From Antedon mediterranea (Eukaryota > Echinodermata > Crinoidea > Comatulida > Antedonidae): a stretch of 64,000 nt of DNA. Positions 25,801 to 35,900 of the stretch are shown in pieces. Location: the NCBI RefSeq assembly GCF_964355755.1, contig NC_092675.1, positions 24,406,412-24,470,411 of the forward strand, given 5' to 3'. The translations under genes and the position numbers were made by a program. The notes beneath the pieces were generated by a model, which saw only the letters and a program-made list of their open reading frames with translations, searched no databases and was not told the origin of the DNA. Each line of letters opens with the position of its first letter. The first letter of the stretch is position 1.

Positions 25801-26896
25801 TCACCAATGTTAGTAAAACAAACTGAAATGTCCACTGTATCGTTACCAAGGTTATCTAAACTTCCTGAAAATGTAAGGTAGTTTATAATTTATTCAAGAT
25901 GAATTTTGCAAACTTTGTTATATATTTTGTTATATATTATAAATAACAAACTAAAACAAAACAGAACATATTTTCGAAATGTATGGTCCTACAAATAATA
26001 CAATAATGTTCAGTGCATTCATCTTCTGAAACCAATAACTTTCTTTTATGAATCATCATAACAAACTTTATGAACCTAATTAAAAATTAATCATGTGAGC
26101 ATGATAGTAATTATATATATAATAATATAGGCCTACATTAATTATATAATAATTTTTTTTAATCAAAGATTCATTAATTCTCTCATTTATCTTCTCATTT
26201 ATCTTTGAACGCAAGATGCTATTACTTTAACTAATATCGCTAATGATAATAAATATTACTGATTAATATACTGGGGCAAATTCATAATTATGTGGTATGG
26301 ACGCGAGATTAATATGGACCTCTAGTTGGCCAACAAATTACAGAACCAGTACAATGTCTGGAAGTATGTAAAGTGAAAATGTATTAACTGACCAGGATTG
26401 ATATGAAAATTTGCAGTAGGGGTGGAGCTGGGAGTACTTAGCCGTGTTTGGAGGGAGAGAGAAGAACATGTTTAACCAGGAAAAGATATCATTTGTGAGC
26501 GACACTTGAAAACTCTATATCACCTTTTTAAGTATGCAAACTTACCAGGTGTAAATAAAATTGACATTTGTCCTCCCGACGGCATATCAATTTCCACCGA
26601 CGTACTCAAAGTAGTATCTACTTTTATTGTTGAGACAATCGTTAGTGGTATCAGCTCAAATTCAAAGGTTGTGTACGATGAAGTATGTTCTGGAGTTTGC
26701 CAAATTTTACTTGCTTCCAAAAAACCATGTACGTCTATGGTTATTGTGCCACTTGAATTCCCTGGTAAAAGAAAAACGTTTTCCTGTCCATCGTAGATTA
26801 TAATCAGACCACCACTTGTATGTTGAACAACTGTTACAGACGGGTTGTTTAGGTCAGCCCAACGTATGTTCGTTGGCCTTAAATAGACATAAGAAT
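1..26896 (-). CDS. Giant secreted multi-module protein (3' part), LDLa plus 43 tandem eight-cysteine modules
   Basis: Partial gene read from right to left, running off the left edge. Exons in transcript order are 26896-26546, 25864-25757, 24608-24444, 21045-20862, 20284-19907, then 42 exons of 324 nt from 19622 down to 238, and a partial exon 95-1. Every junction has GT-AG (minus strand) and the reading frame is continuous across all of them: phase 1 for the first three junctions, phase 2 from 20862 onward. About 4,960 residues are visible. There is no transmembrane segment in the visible part, and cysteines and N-glycosylation sequons are abundant, so an extracellular protein is inferred. 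The first exon found begins mid-codon, so at least one upstream exon (signal peptide) is missing from this model. I do not recognise the gene; an adhesive, mucus, matrix or immune role would be guesswork. Confidence 0.85.
12833..13156 (-). CDS. Distal module exon with weakened splice donor
   Basis: This copy has GTTAGT at its donor (complement of 12827-12832) where every other array copy I compared has GTAAGT. It is still a GT donor but deviates at the usually conserved position +3. If it is skipped, the transcript stays in frame. If it is not recognised, reading continues into the intron to a stop near 12760. It also carries CWEQ in place of CREQ. Confidence 0.8.
17032..17355 (-). CDS. Chimeric module exon at the proximal/distal border
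   Basis: A 324-nt phase 2-2 exon whose 5' half is proximal-type (SSGRIEKYTTNEN, GESLTVSALC) and whose 3' half is distal-type (GTCSEVALILQCREQ, PYAMGCVHIQTCADDQC, ending NIT). The switch occurs roughly between 17200 and 17260. The intron on its upstream side is proximal-like, and the intron on its downstream side is distal-like. The exon looks functional: eight cysteines, intact splice sites. Confidence 0.88.
17488..19622 (-). CDS. Five proximal-type tandem module exons
   Basis: Exons 19299-19622, 18846-19169, 18397-18720, 17943-18266 and 17488-17811, each exactly 324 nt and phase 2-2, with donor GTAAGT. Spacing is 449-455 bp, shorter than in the distal array. They share features absent from the distal copies: SSGRIEKYTTNENGT or a close variant, TPESTG, CSSVALILQC, PYEMGCVRIKTCGDEKCLEPVMF, and the ending NIR, which removes the third sequon. 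All eight cysteines are kept in each. Two single-residue departures: the copy at 18846-19169 has ATVDES where the others have ATVGES, and that copy also has PYAMGC (distal-like) instead of PYEMGC. Confidence 0.88.
19907..20284 (-). CDS. Giant gene, LDLa-containing exon (apparent founder of the module family)
   Basis: A 378-nt exon, acceptor TTTCTCCAG, donor GTAAGT, phase 2 at both ends. The central part is a canonical LDL-receptor class A repeat (CGSGECIGYDTLC followed by DCSDGSDEFNC), with the Ca-binding DCxDGSDE motif intact. The flanks match the tandem modules downstream. The N-terminal flank has a V-x-V-x-x-x-C...N-x-T...C...L-x-x-x-C pattern. The C-terminal flank SGCVRIMTCSDDKCL parallels MGCVRIKTCGDEKCL of the modules. 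It therefore reads as a module with an LDLa domain in its middle. It splices AA/T to the first tandem module. Confidence 0.9.
20285..20861. other. Intron of giant gene
   Basis: A 577-bp intron between the LDLa exon and the CILP/FAM171-like exon. A 60-codon plus-strand open frame at 20580-20762 has no recognisable features and is probably chance. Nothing else supported. Confidence 0.6.
20862..21045 (-). CDS. Giant gene, fourth visible exon; end of CILP/FAM171-like segment
   Basis: A 184-nt exon entered at phase 1 and left at phase 2, donor GTAAGT. It begins AWKPQDYGHIEV and includes LYWVASLPHLSLWQGG, the 'H-L-S-x-W' end of the signature that starts in the preceding exon. It then carries three cysteines in TCLNVSVCLDYDC. 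The last codon is split GA/A and joins to IVGHSY in the LDLa exon. The phase change here marks the border between the unique N-terminal region and the symmetric phase-2 module exons. Confidence 0.75.
21046..24443. other. Large intron of giant gene, with repeats
   Basis: A 3.4-kb intron bounded by exons that join in phase 1. It contains a degenerate copy of a dispersed Helitron-like repeat (about 21413-22140), a retroelement-tail-like TGACAATAAAATGACAATA near 21127-21145, and a poly-G run near 23761-23774. The remainder is AT-rich without recognisable coding sequence. Confidence 0.6.
21413..22140 (+). mobile_element. Helitron-like non-autonomous element, degenerate copy
   Basis: This stretch matches the element at 31074-31740 over most of its length, including CTATATATAAATTTACGTAA at the left, the ACTCGATGGTATATAAAGTT block and the ATAGGGGTGTTTTC block. 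The left end lacks the TC dinucleotide and the right end lacks CTAG. It has an internal duplication: the GAATCTCGGTACTGATTTTAACC block at about 21500 recurs at about 21791, along with neighbouring sequence. It encodes no protein. Confidence 0.6.
24444..24608 (-). CDS. Giant gene, third visible exon; start of CILP/FAM171-like segment
   Basis: A 165-nt exon, acceptor CTCTACAG and donor GTAAGC, phase 1 at both ends. It contains ESIIVSVPILPGSAKQGDVV followed by SFYYEKLTG at the junction with the next exon. The pattern of a beta-strand 'V-P-L-P', a spacer, an aromatic '-F/Y-Y-x-x-x-x-G-x-W' and later 'H-L-S-x-W' recalls the ectodomain of cartilage intermediate layer protein and FAM171. This is pattern memory only, so the family call is tentative. 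Confidence 0.7.
24815..24935 (-). mobile_element. Second, partial SINE copy
   Basis: 24815-24873 repeats the tail and right half of the tRNA-like head of the adjacent SINE (ctgagtg-actgggagttgtcgggaattgaacccgggtct pattern). It then diverges into a different block (GGTGGCCAGTTCC...). Probably a chimeric or nested SINE insertion; orientation is inferred from the adjacent copy. Confidence 0.55.
24951..25024 (-). mobile_element. tRNA-derived SINE head
   Basis: Minus-strand sequence with a 7-bp acceptor-like stem (GGAGTTG pairing with CAACTCC), an A-box (TAGCCGAGTGG) and a B-box (GGTTCAATTCC), as in a tRNA gene. The anticodon arm does not fold well, so a working tRNA is unlikely. The sequence continues leftwards as CAGTCCACTCAGCTGTAAATGAG-like tail (about 24928-24950), which recurs in the neighbouring copy. 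That pattern is typical of a SINE. Confidence 0.7.
25757..25864 (-). CDS. Giant gene, second visible exon (36 codons)
   Basis: A 108-nt exon, acceptor TTTTCAG and donor GTGAGT, phase 1 at both ends. It encodes a short stretch with one cysteine (DISVCFTNIGDETQLLNIP). Both neighbours join in frame, giving TPG before it and DPKG after it. The frame continuity over three consecutive phase-1 junctions is the main evidence that this short exon is real. Confidence 0.75.
25865..26545. other. Intron of giant gene
   Basis: A 681-bp AT-rich intron between two in-frame exons. I see no gene or recognisable element. Confidence 0.6.
26546..26896 (-). CDS. Giant gene, most upstream exon identified (beta-rich region)
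   Basis: A 351-nt exon encoding about 117 residues, preceded by TTTTGCAG and followed by GTAAGT. It contains no cysteine. It is rich in Val, Ile, Thr and Ser with alternating hydrophobic residues (for example SGTITIDVHGF and STIKVDTTLSTSVEIDMP), which suggests beta-sandwich folding. It ends in the first base of a glycine codon completed by the next exon (TP-G-SLDNL). I cannot assign a family. Its start is mid-codon, so further exons lie upstream, within or beyond 26897-29500. Confidence 0.75.
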
Positions 26897-26900
26897 CTGC

Positions 26901-27060
26901 AAAATAATGTAAATTGTTTCAACAAAAATGACTACTTCCCAGAAAACTGTTGCAACAAAAGCGATTAATCTACTTACCAAAAATAACATAAATTGGTTCA
27001 ACAAAAGTGTCTACTTCCCAAAATAATATAAATTGGTTCAACAAAAGTAGCTATACTTCA
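26901..27060. repeat. Degenerate local direct repeat beside a splice acceptor
   Basis: Three imperfect copies of a block close to AAATTGGTTCAACAAAAGT, two followed by CTACTTCCC, at about 26909, 26990 and 27030. The first copy lies directly upstream of the acceptor of the 26546-26896 exon, so the exon's own branch-point region has been duplicated. Confidence 0.6.
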
Positions 27061-29535
27061 TATACCAAAAAAATGTTTATATATATTTACATACCGTTAG
27101 ATAATACCAATTTTCATAGATAGACTATTTTATTGAATCATTATCGACCAATGGACTGCAACGTATCTTATTTATTATATTTATTTATAACTGTGTAGGA
27201 CTTAATTAATTACAGTAACTAAATTTAGTAATTATTTTCATACTGATAGCATAAATACTATATATTTTTCTATAACCAATTATTTAATTGTCAGTTACAC
27301 TAATTGTTCTGTTTGTATTTTTCACTTTTTATGTCATGTTTGTTTTGTTGCTGTATTTATTATCTCGTCTTGAATTTTATACCCAGGTAACCACATATCA
27401 TGTATGTATTTATATGACGATGAATAAAGAATCTTGAAAGTTTTAAAAAGGGCGTTACATATTTCTTTATTCAAAATATTTATAATATTTTGTTGATTTG
27501 ATTGAGAAAACGTTTTACTTCTAAACCAGATCCTCAAAAAAAAAGAAACAACATCTTTATATTAACATTTAAATATGTTATATATTTATGTTAAATATTT
27601 ATGTACTAATATACTTTTTTTCTTGCTTGAATACATAATACTATTATTGCGAAACTGAATATTTGAATAAAGAGAATAAATCATTTTGAGCACTTATTTC
27701 TGTAATAACACACTTGGCAGCCATATTAGGCCCACAGCAAATGTATTCATCGTTTTGCCCTTTGTATTTAACAACAACGATATTCAAGTATTGGTATTAT
27801 GTTATACTGCAAAGAATTGAAGAGACAGAAAAGATTTAGGTTAGGGCCTAGAGAAATAGGTGCCGCGACTATGGTCCAACAAAAGGCTGTACAACGTCAA
27901 CTGTTTAGTCTGATAAATTGTATAGAGGTAATATTGACAGTGTGGAAACAAAGTGTACAGCGATAGTGCAATGTTGTCAAAGTACATCCAGTGTCATTTT
28001 AAATAATTCAGAAAACTGGGATGATAAAAAAAAAAGATATTTTAATTGATGTACTTTAAAAAGGTATATTTTTCTAACACCATGATCACGTAAAGATTCG
28101 AGTGAGACATTAAATTTAAAGTTTGTTAGCGTACAGTGTCTCTGGTGACACGTACTTCATGCATGGCACACTAGACACTGTTGTCTGTTTTGTATAGACA
28201 GACATTAATAGCAATTAATTGTAATATTCCTATTTTATATTAATTTATTTTACTTTCGCATCTATAAACCTTTTCTCACTATTCATAGCAAAATCGTTAT
28301 TAACCATTAAATTAGTTGATTCACTGTGCCTAACTAACTATAGTCAGTAGCCACTAACCTGTTTCCCTGGCATTTATAGAGGTGTGTGTTGAAACAAAGA
28401 GAAAAAATGACAAGATTAACCGCTTCATTTTTCTCGATAGACCGTAAGCACGTCTCAATCTTTAATAGGCCTACTTATCCATGATATGCGGCAAAATCAG
28501 TTATATTTCCTACAGTATGTTTCGATATGTGTTTGTAATATCAGAGCTAGTTAAATATTGGTTATTGAAAGGCAAATTGTATTGTATCCTTTATGAAGGT
28601 TCTGCTTAGCCAAGCATATACAACTGATCAGTACAATTCAATTTCAACAGAATGTGTGTGTATTGTATTGGTTAAAAGCAATTGGATAAGTGAATTGACG
28701 TTGATTTATCTGTATTTTGACTTTTATATCCCAATTTAGAAAGTCATGGTGAGATGGAATGGGAAAATAACTAGTGGACAAATGGATGGAACATTTTCTT
28801 ATTTTAACTTTTAAAGGGCACTATAGTATTTTATTTAGTGACATATATTTTAATTTTAATTTGAAAAATGTATTTTTTATGCCCGTTTTTATGTCATTTA
28901 TTTACTTTTTGTTAATTAAAATCAATCAAACTACCACTTCTATTCAGTCTACATTTTCAGATTATTGTTTTCTAACAATATATAAACACGAATGCTTATG
29001 AGTGTAATGTGGCAAATAATTTCAGGTGAAAAACAAAAATATGAAATGTCATCTTTACACTGAATGAACTTATATGCCTCACATGCACGAATGTAAAACA
29101 TAAAACGCTTTAGGAGTGCTTCATAAAATGTATTTAATTGAAAACCATGTGGCCCACAATTGTCCCATCAAATGACAAGAATCTAGGCTACGTGTGGGTT
29201 ATAAAAAATATAGGTCTATGCCTATGTATAAATGTTATACTATTCGCCATCTTCTCCCTCTCACGCGCGCCAGAGCGTAAAATATCGAAAGTTTGCCAAC
29301 TTCAATAATATTACACGCATGGCGTTCCATACCCCGGTGCCTGGAAACGGGAAAACAATAATAACTTGCATACAAAGGGTTTTCCCCGTAGTAGGCCGTG
29401 CCGCGACGGTCTCTTCTTGTTGGGCAAATATTTATAAATATGTTGTGGGTCAATGGCAGCTCAAGGAAGGCCAAGGCATTTTTGGTAGGCAAATGTAATT
29501 GAAATAATTAGCATAGTTAGCAGCAGTAGCTAGGG

Positions 29536-29780
29536 CTAGGTTGTGCCGAATAGGCCTATATACCTAGTACCTAGGCCTAGCCTATTATTAGGCCTAGTTA
29601 GGCCTAGCCTACTAGACAGGGGCGCGGTGGCTTGCCGTTGGGCTAGTGGCTAGCTATCCTAGCCTATAGAGGCCTGGTGGCCTAGCTAGACAGGCTATAC
29701 TACGCATAGGCTCAATTATGGGACTACTACTACTATATAGTATAGACATAGGCCTAGCCTAGGCTAGGCCTACTTAATTT
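29536..29780. repeat. AGGCCTA/CCTAGG-rich low-complexity patch
   Basis: Dense overlapping occurrences of AGGCCTAG, CCTAGGCC and TAGCCTA on both strands. Similar smaller patches occur at about 44187-44260, 44325-44390 and 46378-46510. Being largely self-complementary, they read nearly the same on either strand. Confidence 0.7.
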
Positions 29781-29955
29781 GAGTAATTTTACCATAATTT
29801 TTTATTCTGTCAATTATAGATTATGTTCTTTTCTGCATGATCAACATTCATCTTGATTGAGCATTCCATCTTTTTGCAATATGGAAAACAGCTATTAATA
29901 TTATTGCGACTCTAAAACAATCTATGCATCAGTAAATGAGAATCCAGCACTACCT

Positions 29956-32900
29956 ATGGATACAGAGGTTTTCATTACAGAGCCAGGTGGTGTAGTGTCA
30001 TACACAAGAAGTTCAAGATCCTCTACCAACAGTAATAACAATTAATATATAAGACAAGGGCGTATCACTTGTTTTTGTATTGTGAATTGGATCCACAATA
30101 CTGATTTAAATAATATTATTTATTTTATTTTGTTGGTATTTTACATGATAAAATCCCTAGGGTTAATGGTGGGATGTCATATCAACCAGAACATTTTACA
30201 CTTCACCAGGAGGAGAAAATATGTGACTGGTCCCTGCTTTATTAACTGCATGTTAATCAATCGTAATGCTTTTTCATGAGAATCATGCTGCCTACCACAG
30301 CTGTCAATGGGAGATGCTTTTGTGTCTTGACACAAAGGCCGATATTGACATATATTACAAAATACTATCTTAACAGTTTAATAAATTTGGCTATACAATA
30401 CCACTGTCATACGTTAGAATGTATACTGATTTAAAAATCCTTGACTATAAATATATTTATTAGGATAGTTAAACGTTTCAATTTTGTACTATGCTATTAG
30501 GTGAAGGAGATCAGGAACCTGGTGAACTTCTAGAAACCAAACCAAAAGGTATGAATATGAGACATTACAGATACGTCAATTTACAAACAGTCAAAAAATT
30601 TCCAATAAATAAATTCACAGGAAAAATTTAGACTTTTCTCTCCATGAAAATAAATGTATGCTTGCCCTTGCCCTAACTAATACCGAGAAAGACTTATTTT
30701 TTATTCATAATAAATACTATTCATAATGTAGTGGGTTAAACTTTTTTTTTCAAGCTTATCAGATTCCAGAAGGATGGCCAAAGCTTCATGAAGTTATATT
30801 TAAAAAACGGGCACTTTACTTCCAAAAGCCTGCCTCAAATAGCGTCAACAGAGTTGCAGAGAATCTTCAGAAACTGCAGGACCGTCTTGAAGAATGGAGT
30901 AAAGATGTTGAGTTGGAAATTCTATCTAGTTGTGGATCTAATCTTTCAGCTTCCAAACTGGCCAAACTCGTTACCTCAAGAAAATCATCAGAAGATAAAG
31001 GTGAATTGACAATAATAATAATAGTTTGTAAAAATCATGAACAACATGAGAGACAGTGAGCATTCCCATGTTATCTATATATAAATTTACGTAAGGGCAA
31101 AATTCGATAAATCTCGGTTTATTTCTAGAATTTTTACTCGATGGTATATAAAGTTGGTTCATACTTTCGGTACTCATTTTAACCATCTGATGTAACCCTG
31201 TTTACTAATTAAATTGAGTTAGGTAATTAGTTATTAACGATTAAAACGAATTTAGGTTCAACGATTTGCCCCAAATAGGGGTGTTTTCCAATCGTGGTAT
31301 ACACTGTCTAATGGATGTCCATCTTGAAAAATACCCGCCACAAAAATGCGAGGAGGCTTCGCATTTTCCTATTTCCTCCTACGATAATTGTTTTTAATAG
31401 CTGAAAACTGGTTGAACAGCTAGAGTACAGCATCATAATGTTGAAGACAGGCCGATTTTCTTAAAAAAATACTATTTTGATAGATTTAATATACGATTAT
31501 ACAAATGTATTGATTTGCGATGAATGGAACATCCCAATCTCACAGTCTGCCAGAGTTTGGTTTAACACAAGTAGGTAAATTTATGAGCCCTTGGTTTAAC
31601 ACATACGGTAGGTAAAATATATGGGCCCTTTGAGAATAAACTTGCAATAATTTGACAATACTGTAAATACATATTAACTATTTTTGGTCCTCAATGCCTG
31701 GATGTCCATCTTGAAAAATCGAAGCGAGCGTACCATCTAGTAATAACAATTCATTGTATTCATTCCATTGCAACTGGTACCAAGATTGAATTTATTATTG
31801 AATTTGTTTTCAATTAATATTGTTTTTCTTTTTAGCATCAAGAAGGATTCGATTTGCAAGTCATTCAAGTCATTATGATTCCTCTTTGTTACCATTTAGT
31901 ATGAGTAAGCATAGCAGGCCAGAATTGGTGTCGACTTCGGATGATGGAATAAGTGAAGAATTGTCAATCCAAGGAATTGGAGCTGTCATACCAACTTCCA
32001 TTTCAGGTATAATCATTTCTTTTTTCATAATACAGAAAATCTTTGTTACCAGTGTGTAACAAAGGTTTTACAATAAAATTTAATTTAATCAAATGTATTA
32101 CTTGATTATTGTTTATTTATAGATATCATATTGTTTCGATATTATTAAATTAAAAATTATGCTCCATCTGTTGGATACAGTCCAGTTTTTCTTCGAATTT
32201 GTTGTTCACCTTTTAATTAACATCTATGGTTTAACAAATACAGAAACCAAAGCTGCTGAAAATATTGATGAAGAATCTGAAATACCAAACTTAGGAGCAG
32301 AACCAGTAATAGATGAAGTTGTAACATTGTTAGGACGACTCGAGTCTGACCGTGTTGATACTGAAAAGGCACTTTCAAAAGAAAAACAGAGGGTCGTCTG
32401 GCTTCAAGAAAGAATTGATAAGCTGGCCAATCAAAGGATGCAAGAACTGCCTAAAGCTGTTCAAAATGGTCTGTATTCATTGTATTATTAAAGAACTTAA
32501 TGTTTGGAATTATTGTTTGTTACTGTATTTCCAATTAAAATCAGTGTATCTTGTAGGCCCCAACTACATCTTATTTAATAAGAATGTAATAATCCTACTT
32601 GTACCTTGCTCTGTTTTGAATGTTCCATTTACAATGTTAAAAAGCAAAACAAAATTGTGTTTTATTTTCCATTCTAGAACATGAAGCTTGCTCAATGGAT
32701 ATCAGTGAATTAAAATGGCATTGTTCATATCGTAATCGACAAAAATCCCGCAAACAAAGCCATGTTGAGGTGGCGCAGACATTAAATTCACGTCTCAAGG
32801 AGGACATAAGCTTTGTCACAAAGCATTGGTTTGTATTTATTAGCAATATCAACAATTACTATACAACTAAATATATTTATCACATTAGAATTGATTTCAT

Positions 32901-35900
32901 AATAATCTTTTTAGTTTTTCCTTAGCTTCATTTAAATACACAATCCTAATGTTAAATCATGGTTCCTACTAGAGGCGGCAAACAAGAACGTAGATGCAAC
33001 ACAACTGAGTTGACCTATGGCAAGCAACAGTTCAAATAATCCTTCGCTTGTGATAGGTCAAATCACTTGCACTTACATCCTTATGCGTTGTGTCTTAAGC
33101 CTGGTTTCCATAAAATCGCTACATGACAGAGCGGTAGCGATTCTATGGAAACGCTAGAATTTATCGGGGATCTAGTACGCGAGCGCTAAATATTCTTTGG
33201 TACGCGTATACGATTCATTGCAGACACAATCGGCAAAGTTGAACATGGTTGAACTTTGCCGATTTGACTGCGATGAATCGGGGAGCCTTCCCGATTGCGT
33301 CGGCGACATCTGCGCGTGTAGCGATTTTAATGGAAACCAGGCTTCACTGGGAACTAAGCCTTAAAGTGCAGTCACTCTTATTCCTGACATAATTTAAATG
33401 CATATGATCTCAACCACGTTCTTTCATTTGGTGATTTAGTACTTTTTAGCTTATTGTAATGTTTAATATTTTATTTAATATGATTATTATTTTATTTAGT
33501 CCTCTTGTTGAAGAGAAGTTAGAACTTGAAAGAGGTGCAATGGCATTGATTGACAATGCACAAAAACAGGTATTTATTTTTTATTTATTTAGGATATTTA
33601 AATGGCATTGTATTGAGTGATAAATAATAAATAACTGATCCACTAAATGTTCTGAATTGTAATACTACATATTTTATTACACTTACTTATTTACTATTAC
33701 AATAAAAATAAGTGCAATTTCTGGTATATATTTTTTTTTCTCATATCAGGTCTCATAGGGGTCAATGTTTTCAAATCTACCCCTACCACCAAATCATGCC
33801 TCAGCCCTATAAAACATTTTTTTATTTTACAGTATATTACAAATCCAGCATCACAACAAAATATGCTCTCAGTTACACATTGATTTAATTATTTAATTTA
33901 AAGAGTGATTGTAGTAATTATATTCCTTGACGTTCCATTTCTTAAAGAAGATAGTTTAATATACAGTAATTGATTTTTTTGTGTTAAATATTGCATTGCA
34001 GACTACACTAGAGCAACTGAAAACAGAAGCCAAGTTAAAGCGTACAAAAGATAAATCAAGAGAGGCTCATGGGAAGGCTAACATGGAGCGTGCTCATATG
34101 AGAAAGGAGCTAGACTCTGTCTGGGAAGTTCTGAAAGAGATTAAGTAATCATAATAAACTTATAAATGATTTACAAAAGAAACCAATATAATAATATACT
34201 GGCTTAATTGTACCCCTTCTGACTAAACCAAGTCTATTAGTTTTATTACCACTTGTTAGTATTATTGATACCAAAATTGTGTTGTTTTTTGTTGGGGCCA
34301 TTTAGTATTCAAGATTCAATTTATTGTCATATAATATTACATACATGACATTTGTTTCCTGAGCTTAGAAACATAGTACAATACAATTTAAAACACAATA
34401 TAAAAACTTAACAGCTTTACAAATTATCTTGAAAAATGTGAAAATGCACAAATATTCAGACATCAAATTAAGTTTAATTATTTGGAAAATTACCATTCAT
34501 AAATGTATTATTATTATTATTATGCCACTTTTACCTAATTTGTATACATTTTTATTTTGTATTATGTTTTGTTGGGTCTTTCTGAGACAGGCCTTGGCCT
34601 CTAAGTCTGATCCAAATTAATGATATCTTTATTTGTTTATATTGTTTACATTGTTTAAGTTTCCATTAATTGAATAAATGTGAAATGAAATGAAAAATGT
34701 ACATTATATAGATGAAAAGTATAGAAAAAAAGAGTCTCTAAATCGGTTGGTTTTAACTTTGCATTGCCAATTTCTCAGACCAGATCTATTAAAACTTACA
34801 ATACTATCTAGTGTTGTAAGTTTTAAAAGATCTGGTAGAAATTGTCAATGTTAGTAATTTATCGTTAATTATACATACTAAATTTCAAAATTCATATTTT
34901 GTTTTGTGGGTTTGTTATTATAGAATGGAGTTAGATGAAGCTAAGGCCTTACATTTAAGCTATTCTCACAACTGTACTGACTTAAGAGATAAATTGAATG
35001 CAGACAAACAAGAGAAAATAATACTTGGTATGTTAGCTATATTATTAGATCAGAAATCTCTGATTTTGTTGGATGTAGTATTGTGATTATAGTAAAGAAC
35101 CTTTCTTATTCTTGGTTGTTTATCCAGAATTTTGTCCTGTAGCTTTTTCTACAATCCATCTAATCTATAAATTATATGTCATAAAAAAAGCAGCTGCCAT
35201 GTTTACAGAATCAGTAACTGATTGTCTTTGTAAGTAAAATTAATTTTCCAATGTGTAGCAATATGTGAAAATGGAGGCTGTCTACTCTTAGTAAAGCTTT
35301 TACTTATTTTCAAGAAAGGCCCGTTTTCACACAAACACGTCAAATTTAACGGATGTATAACAGCGTAATTTAGTGAATGAATAATGTAGTGTTTTTAATA
35401 CAGCATGGTTTCCATATTAATAGTAATTTCATTGTATTTAAAATTAAACACATTTACATTTACAGAAACAAAGAGTCAAAATGCAAAAATATCTGAAAAA
35501 ATGACAGCTAACAAGGTTAAGACAATACAAGAGAGTATAGTGAATGCTGAATATGAACACAGAAAACTGGCTGATGATAATTATGTTATCATTAATGCAA
35601 TTGATGAAACAGTGAGTATATAGTTTCTTTTTGTTATTCTCCACAATTTAGTTTTGAATGAGAACAAATAAGGTTTTAATCAGTGCTATCACAATAGCTT
35701 ACATGCAGTATAATATGGTGGTTATAATATGAATGATTAGATACAATTCCTTACAAGGCATAGTTCATACTAAAAATAATAACATTTTATTTTTACTATT
35801 TAAAGAAGAACCCAATCTGTCTTATTATGTAAATACAAGAGAAAGACCAAAATCAACATGGATGATGAAAGTTAAAAAGGAAATCAAAATTTATGTAGCC

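Larger units (their letters stand above)
26897..29955. other. Gap between two divergent genes
   Basis: No coding exon could be supported. It must contain or flank the missing 5' exon(s) of the giant minus-strand gene and the promoter of the plus-strand coiled-coil gene. A retroelement-like tail (GATGAATAAAGAATCTTGAAAG) lies near 27418-27440. A somewhat GC-richer, CpG-containing stretch at about 29250-29460 is the best candidate promoter region. The open frames on both strands there show no domain. Confidence 0.5.

Noticed and set aside
29235-29498. Open frames on both strands near the divergent gene starts, and an ATG at 29453 (MAAQGRPRHF) followed by a GT
   Set aside because: Splicing that ATG exon to the next exon gives a stop at once, so it cannot be the coding start of the coiled-coil gene. 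Neither long frame shows a domain.
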